From an uncultured Erysipelotrichaceae bacterium (GTDB taxonomy: Bacteria > Bacillota_I > Bacilli_A > Erysipelotrichales > Erysipelotrichaceae), in NCBI GenBank assembly GCA_947167125.1, contig CAMVGT010000001.1, positions 62,001 to 126,000 on the forward strand: a stretch of DNA of 64,000 bases. Direction: 5' to 3'. Under the pieces are notes generated by a model. It did not search any database. It saw only the letters and a program-made list of their open reading frames with translations, and was not told the origin of the DNA. Of this stretch, positions 35,037 through 43,651 are shown in pieces. A program made the position numbers and the translations under genes. The stretch's first letter is position 1; every line of letters begins with the position of its first letter.

Positions 35037-35330
35037 TTATTTACCTTTCAGAGCCATGTAGTACTGCCAGTAGCGTACACCGTAGAACACAAAGAAAGCC
35101 GCAGCCGCAAACAGCAGAATCTTCTGTGTCTGGGGTCTCGTAAATGCGAATACTGCACAGAGTACAGCACAGATCACCATGATTGCCGCAATCACAGGCA
35201 CCGTTTTTTCCTTCATCACCGATCTGCCGTCAAAACTGCGCAGGACATGATCGCGCGGATCAATCAGGTAGCGGTCAATCTGCTTCAGTCTGTTCAGTCT
35301 CTCCTGTTCTTTTTTATTCAGTTCGCTCAT
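35037..35330 (-). CDS. Small two-helix membrane protein
   Basis: 97 residues. A charged N-terminus (K-K-E-Q-E-R-L-N-R-L-K-Q-I-D-R-Y) is followed by two membrane helices (about 42-63 and 69-88) and a short basic tail. I do not recognise a named family. AGGCAT-type spacing places the binding site GGGAGGCA just before the ATG. It diverges from the LtaS-like gene. Confidence 0.65.
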   Translation of the reverse strand: MSELNKKEQERLNRLKQIDRYLIDPRDHVLRSFDGRSVMKEKTVPVIAAIMVICAVLCAVFAFTRPQTQKILLFAAAAFFVFYGVRYWQYYMALKGK

Positions 35331-35440
35331 TTCATATGCCTCCCGGATGATTTCTGTTCATTATTATCATATCTGAACATTGATTCAAACAGAAACTTTT
35401 TGATTTGTCATTTCATCAAAAGCATTTCATAATAAGTCAT

Positions 35441-37813
35441 ATGCCAAAACAGAGACGTAAAAAAGGAAATCCCAGACGCGTTCAGCCGCAGAAAGTCATT
35501 ATTGTAAAATACACTGAAGCGGATGAAGAGATTTCAGAAATATACAGCAGTGCAGATGCTGAAGAAACAGTCTGCGCTGCAGAGCCTTTAACGAAAGAGA
35601 TTCCTGAAGAGATCCCCTCCGTCATTGAAGAAAGCGGAACGGTTCCTCCTGAAGAAACCGATACTGATACACAGCCGGATGAACCTGTGCAGCCCAAAGA
35701 AGAGCAGGAAAAGACTGAAGTTCTTGATCCATCAAAGACAGTTCAGCCTTTGCCCGAACAACCTTCTGAAATCAAAACAGAAGACAGCCAGATGGAAAAA
35801 GAGGACCCTGATATGAAGAAAAAGAGTGAGCCGAAGAAAAAACAAAGTCCCTGGCGGTTTGCGTGGTTCCTCACATTTGTGCTTTTCTATTATGAACTCC
35901 TGCTTCATATGGCAGCCGGCCTGCCGTATACATGGCAATACCTGCTGGCAGTTATCCTGTTCTGCGGAGCCCATGCCGTACTGGTTCATACACTGACTTC
36001 CCTTTCAAAGAAGCCAACCCGGAACCGCACAGCGCGTCTTGTCATCATGACAGCGACGGCCGTCTTCTTCCTGGTCTGCTTCTTTGTCCATAAGCAGTTC
36101 AAGGTCTTCTATGATCTTAAGACAATGACAGCAGGTGCTTCCGATGCCTTGGGACAGTTTCAGCAGAATGTATTTGCCCTGATCCTGTCCGATGAAGGAA
36201 TGGCATCGATCATCCTCTATTTCGTACCGCTTGTGCTGTATGCAAAATTCGGCAGCAAATTTGACGGAGCGAAAAAGATCAGAGGCGGCAGATGGTTTCT
36301 GTCACTGCTGACAAGCATTGCGTTATTTGTATGTTCCATCGGTTCAGTTTATTTCTCACCGGTCTGGGGAACATTCTGGTCCGAATATAACTTCCAGAAT
36401 GCGATCGGTTCCTTCGGACTGATCACAGCGACAGAACTGGATCTGAGGAAAAATCTTCTTCCCGCATCCCTGTCCGGATTTGAGCCGACCTATACCAAAC
36501 TGATTCATACAACCGAAGCAGGCGGACAGGAAAAGCTTGTCTGGAACAAGAACGAAATGGAATTTGACTGGGAAAGCCTGGAAGCTTCCGCAAACAGTAC
36601 GGAAAAGAATCTGGATGAATATCTTTCTTCCCTGGTTCCTTCCCGCAAGAATGACTATACCGGTTTATTCGAAGGAAAGAATCTGATCATGATCACAGCC
36701 GAAGCATTCACCGCTGAGGTCATTGATGAAGATCTGACGCCGACCTTATGGCGGATGGCGCATAAGGGAATCAATTTCAATGATTACTACCAGCCTGCCA
36801 CAGCCGGAACAACCGGCGGCGAATATGAAATTGTATTCGGAATGCTGCCGACAAACGGCGGATCGTCATTCAAGAATATGACAGACCGGAACAATTATAT
36901 GACCATGGGATCCCAGCTGAACCGTCTTGGCTATGAAGGCTGGGCATTCCACAACAACACCTATACATTCTATGACCGCCATCTGACCCATAACAGCCTC
37001 GGCTATTCAAACGGATTTATGGGATACGGCAACGGCATGGAGGATTATGTCACATGGCAATGGCCGCAGAGCGATCTGGAAATGATTGAAGGGACTCTGC
37101 CGCTGTATGAAAATGCGGAACACTTCAATGTATATTACATGAGTGTTTCCGGACATAACGGCTATGATTACGGAACCAATGCCATGACGGACAAAAACTG
37201 GGACAAGGTGCAGGACCTGGATTATTCAGGACGTGTCAAAGGCTATATCGCCTGCAACCTGGAACTGGAAAGCGCTATGGAATATCTTGTGAACCGGCTG
37301 GAAGAACTCGGCATTGCGGATGACACCGTCATCGTCATTTCCGCCGACCACTTCCCGTACGGTCTGGATGACGGCGCCGGATTCGGCAATATGACCTACC
37401 TGTCCGAACTGTACGGATACAATGTCACGGATTATCTCAGCCGCGACCATAACCGGCTGATCATCTGGTCCGGATGCCTGGAGGATGAAGAACCGATTGT
37501 CGTTGACTCACCGGTTTCATCCCTGGATATTCTTCCGACACTCTCCAATCTGTTCGGAACGGAATTTGATTCAAGACTCTTCCCGGGAAGAGATGTCTTC
37601 TCCGATGCGGAGCCTCTGGTATTCACGATGTATTACGACTGGAAAACCAACCTCGGCACCTATAACAGTATTACCGGTGAATTCACGCCGAAGGAAGGCG
37701 TGAATGTTCCGGACGGCTATGTGGACAGAATCAAAAAGGCTGTCCGCAACAAGATTCAGTACTGCACAGGTTTCAACGATACAGATTACTACGGCCATTT
37801 ATTCGGTCAGTAA
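35441..37813 (+). CDS. LtaS-like phosphoglycerol transferase/alkaline-phosphatase-fold membrane enzyme
   Basis: 790 residues from ATG 35441. The first 140 residues are a disordered, Glu/Pro-rich cytoplasmic tail of unusual length, ending in a Lys-rich stretch. About five membrane segments follow (roughly 140-310), then an extracytoplasmic sulfatase-fold domain. Its motifs are N-L-I-M-I-T-A-E-A-F, with the expected nucleophile Thr in the A-T-A-G-T-T-G-G-E-Y-E segment, and I-S-A-D-H-F-P-Y-G. Such enzymes transfer glycerol phosphate from phosphatidylglycerol to lipoteichoic acid or related glycolipids. No clear ribosome binding site is seen, so the exact start is uncertain. Confidence 0.85.
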   Translation: MPKQRRKKGNPRRVQPQKVIIVKYTEADEEISEIYSSADAEETVCAAEPLTKEIPEEIPSVIEESGTVPPEETDTDTQPDEPVQPKEEQEKTEVLDPSKTVQPLPEQPSEIKTEDSQMEKEDPDMKKKSEPKKKQSPWRFAWFLTFVLFYYELLLHMAAGLPYTWQYLLAVILFCGAHAVLVHTLTSLSKKPTRNRTARLVIMTATAVFFLVCFFVHKQFKVFYDLKTMTAGASDALGQFQQNVFALILSDEGMASIILYFVPLVLYAKFGSKFDGAKKIRGGRWFLSLLTSIALFVCSIGSVYFSPVWGTFWSEYNFQNAIGSFGLITATELDLRKNLLPASLSGFEPTYTKLIHTTEAGGQEKLVWNKNEMEFDWESLEASANSTEKNLDEYLSSLVPSRKNDYTGLFEGKNLIMITAEAFTAEVIDEDLTPTLWRMAHKGINFNDYYQPATAGTTGGEYEIVFGMLPTNGGSSFKNMTDRNNYMTMGSQLNRLGYEGWAFHNNTYTFYDRHLTHNSLGYSNGFMGYGNGMEDYVTWQWPQSDLEMIEGTLPLYENAEHFNVYYMSVSGHNGYDYGTNAMTDKNWDKVQDLDYSGRVKGYIACNLELESAMEYLVNRLEELGIADDTVIVISADHFPYGLDDGAGFGNMTYLSELYGYNVTDYLSRDHNRLIIWSGCLEDEEPIVVDSPVSSLDILPTLSNLFGTEFDSRLFPGRDVFSDAEPLVFTMYYDWKTNLGTYNSITGEFTPKEGVNVPDGYVDRIKKAVRNKIQYCTGFNDTDYYGHLFGQ

Positions 37814-37846
37814 AGAGCCTGAAACAGCTGTTCAGGCTCTTTTTTG
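37813..37846 (+). terminator. Terminator of the LtaS-like gene
   Basis: AGAGCCTGAA / TTCAGGCTCT with a 5-base loop and a six-T run directly after the stop. Confidence 0.9.
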
Positions 37847-37934
37847 TACGATTGAAAGCGCATGATCTGAGCATTCCGTTAACGAAAATTGACGGGTGTT
37901 ATATAATGATTGAGTTCGAAAGAAGGTGAATCTT

Positions 37935-39206
37935 ATGACAAAGATTGATGTAGTATCCGGTTTTCTTGGGGCCGGTAAAACAACCCTGATTCAGAAACTG
38001 ATTAAAGATGTATTCGCAGGACAGAAAGTGGTCCTGGTTGAAAATGAATTCGGTGAAATCGGTATTGACGGCGGTTTCCTGCAGGAAGCCGGCATTGAAA
38101 TCACCGAAATCAACAGCGGCTGCATCTGCTGCACGCTGCAGGGTGATTTCCAGGAAGCACTGAAGAAGGTTGTGGATGAATATCATCCTGACCATATCAT
38201 TATCGAACCCTCAGGTGTCGGCAAGCTTTCCGATATCCTGAAGATTATCAAGTCCGTGGAAGGTCTTGAACTGAACAGCTACAGTGCTGTTGTCGATGCA
38301 AAGAGATGCGCAGTCTATCACAAGAATTTCCGTGAATTCTTCGATGATCAGATCGCAACTGCCGCATGCGTCATTCTGTCCAGAACACAGATGACAGACG
38401 AAAAGGCTCTGCAGGCTGATGTCGATATTATCCGCGAACTCAACGCGGATGCCCGCATCATCACAACTCCCTGGGATGAACTGACAGGAAATACGATCTA
38501 TGAAGCAATGGAAGGTTCTTCCGACGGCTTCCCTGAAGATCTCGGCGAACTGGAAGATGATGAGGATGAAGACGAACACGAACATCACCATCATCACGAT
38601 GATGAAGACGATGATGAGCATGAACATGAACATCATCACCACCACGATGATGAAGACGATGATGAGGACGAACACGAACATCATCACCACCACGATGATG
38701 ACGACGATGATGAGGACGAACATGAACATCATCACCACCATCATGACGATGACGACGATGATGAACATGAACATGAACACCACCACCATGACGATGACGA
38801 CGATGATGAACATGAACACCATCATCACCACCATCACAAAGGCGACCCGAACGAAGGACTTTCGGAAGGCAACCGCATTCACCTCGGTGAAGACGATCAT
38901 CACCATCATCATCACCATCACCACCACCATGGACATGATGCGGATGAAGTATTTGATTCCATCGGTATTGAAACCATCAACAAGTATTCTGAAGATGAGA
39001 TCCGCAATGCCCTGAGTCAGCTGGGTGAAAACATTGTCAGAGCCAAGGGTATCGTACCGTCTGAAGACGGAAGCTGGCTGTTCTTCGACTATGTTCCGGG
39101 TGACATTGATATCAGAAACGGTTCCCCTGCCTATACAGGTCTGATCACCATCATCGGTGAAAAGGTTGACCTGAATCAGATCAAGGAACTGTTCAGGGTG
39201 AAGTAA
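37935..39206 (+). CDS. CobW-family GTPase with a long His/Asp metal-binding tract
   Basis: 423 residues from ATG 37935 (AGAAGGTG upstream). The G1 loop is G-F-L-G-A-G-K-T-T, and the CobW metal-binding motif G-C-I-C-C follows near residue 66, with the I-I-E-P-S-G segment after it. From about residue 208 to 335 the protein is almost only His, Asp and Glu in blocks of 4-7 His and 6-7 Asp/Glu, followed by an 11-His run. The C-terminal CobW_C domain is intact. COG0523 proteins deliver Zn, Co or Ni to enzymes, and the tract should store or buffer metal. The stop overlaps the next start (TAATG). Confidence 0.92.
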   Translation: MTKIDVVSGFLGAGKTTLIQKLIKDVFAGQKVVLVENEFGEIGIDGGFLQEAGIEITEINSGCICCTLQGDFQEALKKVVDEYHPDHIIIEPSGVGKLSDILKIIKSVEGLELNSYSAVVDAKRCAVYHKNFREFFDDQIATAACVILSRTQMTDEKALQADVDIIRELNADARIITTPWDELTGNTIYEAMEGSSDGFPEDLGELEDDEDEDEHEHHHHHDDEDDDEHEHEHHHHHDDEDDDEDEHEHHHHHDDDDDDEDEHEHHHHHHDDDDDDEHEHEHHHHDDDDDDEHEHHHHHHHKGDPNEGLSEGNRIHLGEDDHHHHHHHHHHHGHDADEVFDSIGIETINKYSEDEIRNALSQLGENIVRAKGIVPSEDGSWLFFDYVPGDIDIRNGSPAYTGLITIIGEKVDLNQIKELFRVK

Positions 39207-40144
39207 TGGCTCCGGTATATCTGTTTACCGGTTTCCTGGACAGCGGAAAAACAACCCTGATCAAAGATACACTCAATGATCCGGGTTTCATGGAAGGTAC
39301 AGACAGAACTCTGATTATCTGTCTGGAACAGGGCGAAGTTTCCTATGATGAAAAGTTCCTGGATGAACACAATGCATTCATTGAATTCCTCGATGCTTCA
39401 ACACAGCTGACACCGGAAAAGATGAATGAACTGGATACGATTTATCATCCGGATCAGGTGTTCATTGAATACAACGGAACAGAATCCGTTTCCGATACAC
39501 TGCTTTCAGGAATGCCGTCCTACTGGCCGCTGGTTCAGATTCTGACCACAGTCGATGCGACCACATTCGAAATCTATATCAATGCGATGCGTTCCATGCT
39601 GTTTGAACAGCTGCGATATTCCGATACGATTATTGTCAACCGCTGTACGGAAGATACATCCGGTTCCATGCTCAGAGGCAATATCAAAGCCATCAACAAG
39701 CGTGCCCAAATTTACTATGAAGGTGAATTCGGCGCACCTGTCACATTAAAGAGCGGACTTCTTCCGTTTGATCTCAACGCTCCTGTGATTGATATCAAGG
39801 ATGATGACTACGGTCTCTGGTATATGGATGCTGTGGAAGATCCGAAAAAATATGACGGAAAAGAAATCATCATCCGCGGTATGTATGCGGAGAATCTTCC
39901 CGGCTACAAGCAGACATTCATCCTCGGAAGAAGAGCGATGGTTTGCTGCGCACAGGATACGAGCCTCTGCGGTCTGACTGTTACACAGGTCAGAATCGAT
40001 CAGATGCAGATCGGCGACTGGGTTGAGGTACAGGGAAAACTCAAATGCATTCCGATCGAAGGAGGCGGGGAGACCGTTGTTCTCTATGCCGACCGGATTG
40101 CACGCTATGAAAAGCCGGCTGACGAATACGTTACATTCAGCTGA
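39206..40144 (+). CDS. CobW-like GTPase fused to a DUF1980-like domain
   Basis: 312 residues. The N-terminal half is a CobW-type P-loop domain (G-F-L-D-S-G-K-T-T), but it lacks the C-x-C-C metal motif. The C-terminal ~110 residues resemble the C-terminal domain of TIGR03943/DUF1980 proteins (Y-D-G-K-E-I-I-I-R-G, M-V-C-C-A-Q-D-T-S-L-C-G, D-W-V-E-V-Q-G). TIGR03943 proteins are usually encoded next to CobW GTPases and DUF318 permeases, so a fusion inside one operon supports a shared metal-handling role. It is translationally coupled to the His-rich GTPase. Confidence 0.8.
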   Translation: MAPVYLFTGFLDSGKTTLIKDTLNDPGFMEGTDRTLIICLEQGEVSYDEKFLDEHNAFIEFLDASTQLTPEKMNELDTIYHPDQVFIEYNGTESVSDTLLSGMPSYWPLVQILTTVDATTFEIYINAMRSMLFEQLRYSDTIIVNRCTEDTSGSMLRGNIKAINKRAQIYYEGEFGAPVTLKSGLLPFDLNAPVIDIKDDDYGLWYMDAVEDPKKYDGKEIIIRGMYAENLPGYKQTFILGRRAMVCCAQDTSLCGLTVTQVRIDQMQIGDWVEVQGKLKCIPIEGGGETVVLYADRIARYEKPADEYVTFS

Positions 40145-40151
40145 GTATAAA

Positions 40152-40190
40152 AAACAAGACCGGGCAGTTTAAACTGTCCGGCCTTTTATT
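40152..40190 (+). terminator. Terminator of the CobW pair
   Basis: GACCGGGCAGT / ACTGTCCGGCC (one mismatch) around TTAA, followed by TTTTATT. Confidence 0.8.
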
Positions 40191-40203
40191 CAGGATTGGA
40201 GAT

Positions 40204-40614
40204 ATGAAGCTAAAGAGGATTAAAATCACGTTTCTTGCACTGGTAATCTCATTGATCTCAGCAGTTATGACAGGCTGTACACCTGCAAAGAAGGACAGAC
40301 TGATTGAGGTTCAGCTGATTTTCGACCAGGAAACAAAATCAACCAGTGAAGATCAGCTTGAGTTTTATGAATCCGTGTTCAATGAAGCTCCTGAGACAAA
40401 AACGGGATTTGATTACAGAGATTACGAATCTTTATATCAAATTCAGTTAACTTACGAAAATGGCACAGTAAAGAAATACTCGCTTTGCGGAAAAGACAGT
40501 GAATTCAATTTTGACAGGTATAGAAACAGTAAATATGCTATCTGGAAACTGGACGACAATGTATTTGAAAGAATAATCGATGACATGCCGGTCCCTGCTG
40601 ATTGGCCGAATTGA
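40204..40614 (+). CDS. Small lipoprotein of unknown function
   Basis: 136 residues. The N-terminal signal (basic KLKRIKIT, then hydrophobic) ends in a lipobox M-T-G-C at about residue 25. The mature part is acidic with short strand-like segments (Y-Q-I-Q-L-T-Y). I do not recognise a family. It is separated from the CobW pair by a terminator, so it may have its own promoter. Confidence 0.7.
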   Translation: MKLKRIKITFLALVISLISAVMTGCTPAKKDRLIEVQLIFDQETKSTSEDQLEFYESVFNEAPETKTGFDYRDYESLYQIQLTYENGTVKKYSLCGKDSEFNFDRYRNSKYAIWKLDDNVFERIIDDMPVPADWPN

Positions 40615-40801
40615 AATAGTATGCAGCTGATACCTTTTTAATAAAAGCCCTGCTCAGGCACTGCAGAGAAACGAGAATACTGGCAAAACCTTTTCGAATC
40701 TTAAAATGAGTTGAAGTGAGAAGACATTCAAAATAACGAGTGATTTAAATGGAAGTGGTTACCGAAATCACGCAATGAGGTTCAAGCGGTTTAACAACCA
40801 T

Positions 40802-40862
40802 TAAAACAAGCACATGCGATGCCGAAAAGGCGGAATGCATGTGCTTTGTCGTTTGTTTTAAT
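40802..40862. terminator. Long hairpin, likely bidirectional terminator
   Basis: AAGCACATGC pairs with GCATGTGCTT across a 20-base loop, flanked by AAAACA and TTGTTTTAAT. It separates the convergent lipoprotein and esterase genes. The remaining 40615-40800 shows no gene. Confidence 0.7.
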
Positions 40863-40895
40863 AGGTATTTATCTGTGGCTGCGACACATCTGAAG

Positions 40896-42197
40896 TTACA
40901 TCAATTGACGGATAAAATGAGATTCCTGGTTATAAGCCCTCCAGCCTTTGCCGGGATCTGCATTCTTTATGAAGTCTGTCCACATGTCCATCATGGAAAT
41001 GCTCAATGTATAATCATGACGTTCCATCGGTCTCCAGCATCTGTCCAGTGTTCCGAACATATACCAGAGTTCACTTGAATGGAAGGAACCGGCTTCGTCG
41101 CCCGGCAGACTTCTTGCGAAGTAGTAGACATAGACAGGTTCTTCAGAATTTGCATTTCTTTGATCAGCGAAATCGGTAATGCTCTTGAAGAGCGCGCTCT
41201 TTCTTCCGTCTGTACCTTCTTCAATCGAGATATCGTTTCTTGTGCATCCGATCATATACGGAATGTCATGAATATGATCGTTTTCAATGCATTCATTGAA
41301 TCCTTCTGTCAGCACCCAGTCATCCTGAACCGGTGAGAACGGAAGTCCCTGAACATTTTTGTAAAGATCCGGAAGAATTGATACAAGTTTCTGAGCAGGC
41401 ACATTGCGCAGTTCACGTACATAGCGTACACCCAATGCGTCCATGATCTTCTTTCCGGTCTGGTATGCTTCTTCCGGTTTCACATCCTTGATCAGCGGTC
41501 CTGCATAGCCGCCGCCGCTCTGCATGATTGCGGAATGGATCATGCCTCTTGTCAGAGGCGAGCTGATCAGTGTCTGTACACTGATTGCGCCTGCGCTCTG
41601 ACCGAATACTGTGATTCTGTCAGGATCGCCGCCGAAGCGGTCGATATTCTTTCTGACCCATCTCAATGCCTTGATCTGGTCCAGAATGCCGTAGTTTCCG
41701 ACACTCTTGTTCGGATCTTCTCTTCTGAGATCCTCCAGTGCCATAAATCCGAAAACGCCGACACGGTAATTGACTGTCACAAGAACTGTATCGCGGAGCG
41801 CATACTGCATTCCGTCAAATTCCATTTCACTGGACCAGCCGTGATCAAACGCACCGCCGTGGATCCAGAAAGCAACCGGACATCCGCCGGGTTTTTTATT
41901 TTCAGGAGCCCAGATATTCAGATACAGACAATCCTCACTCTGTTCAGGAACAGGATATTTCGGATCTGTATAGAATTCCTTACCGTAGAATCCATCATTC
42001 AGTACAGGCTGCGGGCAGATCGGCGCAAATTCGGTTGCCTTGCGGACACCGCTCCAGGCTTCCGCATCCTGCGGTGCTTTGAAACGCAGTTCTCCGACCG
42101 GTGCCTTTGCGTACGGAACACCGCGGAATATCATGCAGGAACCTTTCAGTTCACCTTCAAGAGTTCCCTGTTCAACGGTTATATTTACTGTTTTCAT
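40896..42197 (-). CDS. Carboxylesterase type B
   Basis: 433 residues with the cholinesterase/PnbA fold. The first oxyanion motif is W-I-H-G-G-A-F, the nucleophile Ser is in F-G-Q-S-A-G-A near residue 195, and a late F-H-S-S-E-L-W-Y provides the catalytic His. It is shorter than the 480-500 residues of PnbA, with a compact C-terminal half. There is no signal peptide. It is upstream of, but opposite in neither strand nor spacing to, a TetR gene 71 bases away, which may regulate it. Confidence 0.88.
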   Translation of the reverse strand: MKTVNITVEQGTLEGELKGSCMIFRGVPYAKAPVGELRFKAPQDAEAWSGVRKATEFAPICPQPVLNDGFYGKEFYTDPKYPVPEQSEDCLYLNIWAPENKKPGGCPVAFWIHGGAFDHGWSSEMEFDGMQYALRDTVLVTVNYRVGVFGFMALEDLRREDPNKSVGNYGILDQIKALRWVRKNIDRFGGDPDRITVFGQSAGAISVQTLISSPLTRGMIHSAIMQSGGGYAGPLIKDVKPEEAYQTGKKIMDALGVRYVRELRNVPAQKLVSILPDLYKNVQGLPFSPVQDDWVLTEGFNECIENDHIHDIPYMIGCTRNDISIEEGTDGRKSALFKSITDFADQRNANSEEPVYVYYFARSLPGDEAGSFHSSELWYMFGTLDRCWRPMERHDYTLSISMMDMWTDFIKNADPGKGWRAYNQESHFIRQLM

Positions 42198-42268
42198 GAG
42201 TGATTCCTCCCCGTATTGATTCTATTATACATCGACTTATCACTCTTGTTCACAGACAAAAACAGGGA

Positions 42269-42832
42269 TCAGGCTCCCTGTTTGATGAAGTCATAGAAAG
42301 AATGTGACATGAGATCGTAAATCATCCGTTCCGTATTCTCCACGCTTGTACATCCGCCTTTTTCAAAAACAAACAGGCGGACACAGAATGCAAGTGTTTC
42401 CGCATAATACCCGGCAAGCAGGGTATTTTCATATTTATTCAGATAATCCGGCTTCCTGTAACGGTTGAAATACTGGCTCAGAAACTGTGACAGATTATCG
42501 CGGATCATGTCTTCAAAGCTGTTCTGACCGATTACATTGTATGCGGTTCTGTAGAAAGACCGGTTTTCCTCAATCGTTTTCAGAGCATCTTTCAGATGAT
42601 CGCTGACCTGATTGGCCATAAAATGATCATAATTCTTTTCAATCAGATCATGATAGACAATCCAGTTCAGACAGTCGTATTTGTCATCGAAATAGTTGTA
42701 GAAGGTTGCCCTGATCACACCTGCCCTGTCGCAGATCTGCTTGATGGTGATCTTTTCGAACATCTGTTTGCCCATCAGTTCCCGCAGACTTTCAGCCAGG
42801 TTCAGCTTCATCATTCCTTTGCGGTTTTCCAT
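42269..42832 (-). CDS. TetR-family regulator
   Basis: 187 residues. The helix-turn-helix is I-T-I-K-Q-I-C-D-R-A-G-V-I-R-A-T-F-Y-N-Y at about residues 23-42. The C-terminal half is helical, of the TetR_C_7/DhaS type. It follows the MntP-like pump gene by 4 bases and is therefore co-transcribed with it. Target and inducer are unknown. Confidence 0.85.
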   Translation of the reverse strand: MENRKGMMKLNLAESLRELMGKQMFEKITIKQICDRAGVIRATFYNYFDDKYDCLNWIVYHDLIEKNYDHFMANQVSDHLKDALKTIEENRSFYRTAYNVIGQNSFEDMIRDNLSQFLSQYFNRYRKPDYLNKYENTLLAGYYAETLAFCVRLFVFEKGGCTSVENTERMIYDLMSHSFYDFIKQGA

Positions 42833-42836
42833 CAGA

Positions 42837-43400
42837 CTACCTCAGACCGTATTTCACAAACACAAGCAGGCTGAACACAATCATCAGCAGACCTCCGAGA
42901 AGTCCGATTGTTCTCTGATAGCCGACACCGAGTTCAGCACCGATCTTGAGTCCTGCAAACACCGCAATAAACGAGAACAGAATTGCCATTCCCAGAGCAT
43001 CAAGCGTATGAATGCCGAACAATGAGAATCCGATTCCGACAACCATCGTGTCAATGCTTGTCACCACAGCCAGACGGACCAGCTTTTTCAGATTGAATTC
43101 CTTATCCAGTTTTTCTTCAAACCTGCCGACAAGAAATGACTTGGTCGCAAGATAGACACCGATAAAATTGATCAGTACCGCAGCGGCCAGGATTTCCGGT
43201 CTTCCATCCGGCAGAACGCCCGCAAACGGAATGGAAACCAGATACCCGATCATGAACATCGCAGCGTTGATCAGAGCGTAGACCAGACTGCACAGAAGTG
43301 TATCCTTCATTGTCTGCCTTCTCAAAGACGCGCCTTTTTTCATCATCACGATGAAACTGTCCAGAGACAGGCCGACAAAAATCAAAATTGCGTTTACCAT
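42837..43400 (-). CDS. MntP/YtaF-like efflux pump
   Basis: 187 residues with six membrane helices in two similar halves, each starting with an Asp-bearing helix: G-L-S-L-D-S-F-I-V and V-T-S-I-D-T-M-V-V-G. This duplicated Asp motif is that of the MntP manganese exporters and related YtaF proteins. Manganese is the probable substrate but not proven. AAGGAG lies just before the ATG. It is the first gene of a pair with a TetR regulator. Confidence 0.75.
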   Translation of the reverse strand: MVNAILIFVGLSLDSFIVMMKKGASLRRQTMKDTLLCSLVYALINAAMFMIGYLVSIPFAGVLPDGRPEILAAAVLINFIGVYLATKSFLVGRFEEKLDKEFNLKKLVRLAVVTSIDTMVVGIGFSLFGIHTLDALGMAILFSFIAVFAGLKIGAELGVGYQRTIGLLGGLLMIVFSLLVFVKYGLR

Positions 43401-43489
43401 ACACGAACTCCTTTTTTGAATTCCAGACTATCATAATAACTTCTGAACAGAATGTGGCTATACATTTTCACCGATCTGTTGAAATCGCG

Positions 43490-43521
43490 AAAAAAGACCC
43501 TGCTGGCACAGGGTCTTTTTC
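43490..43521. terminator. Strong hairpin upstream of the MntP-like gene
   Basis: AAAAAGACCCTG / CAGGGTCTTTTT with a 6-base loop; perfect and symmetric, so it works in both directions. Confidence 0.85.
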
Positions 43522-43651
43522 CTTTCTTTATTCGGGAGGGAAAGAAATAACATGTTTATCTACGCCTATATAGTACTTTCCCGCTGTGTGAGAATAATGT
43601 AAGGTTTGTGAAAGATTTGTGAAAGATTGTGATTTTTTTATCGTTGAATGC

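Noticed and set aside
38211-38936. 241-codon minus-strand frame opposite the His/Asp tract
   Set aside because: It is the mirror of the GAT/CAC repeat and yields a Val/Met repeat; an artefact of the real gene.
43400-43490. Manganese (yybP-ykoY) riboswitch before the MntP-like gene
   Set aside because: The short leader lacks the conserved core and a suitable length.
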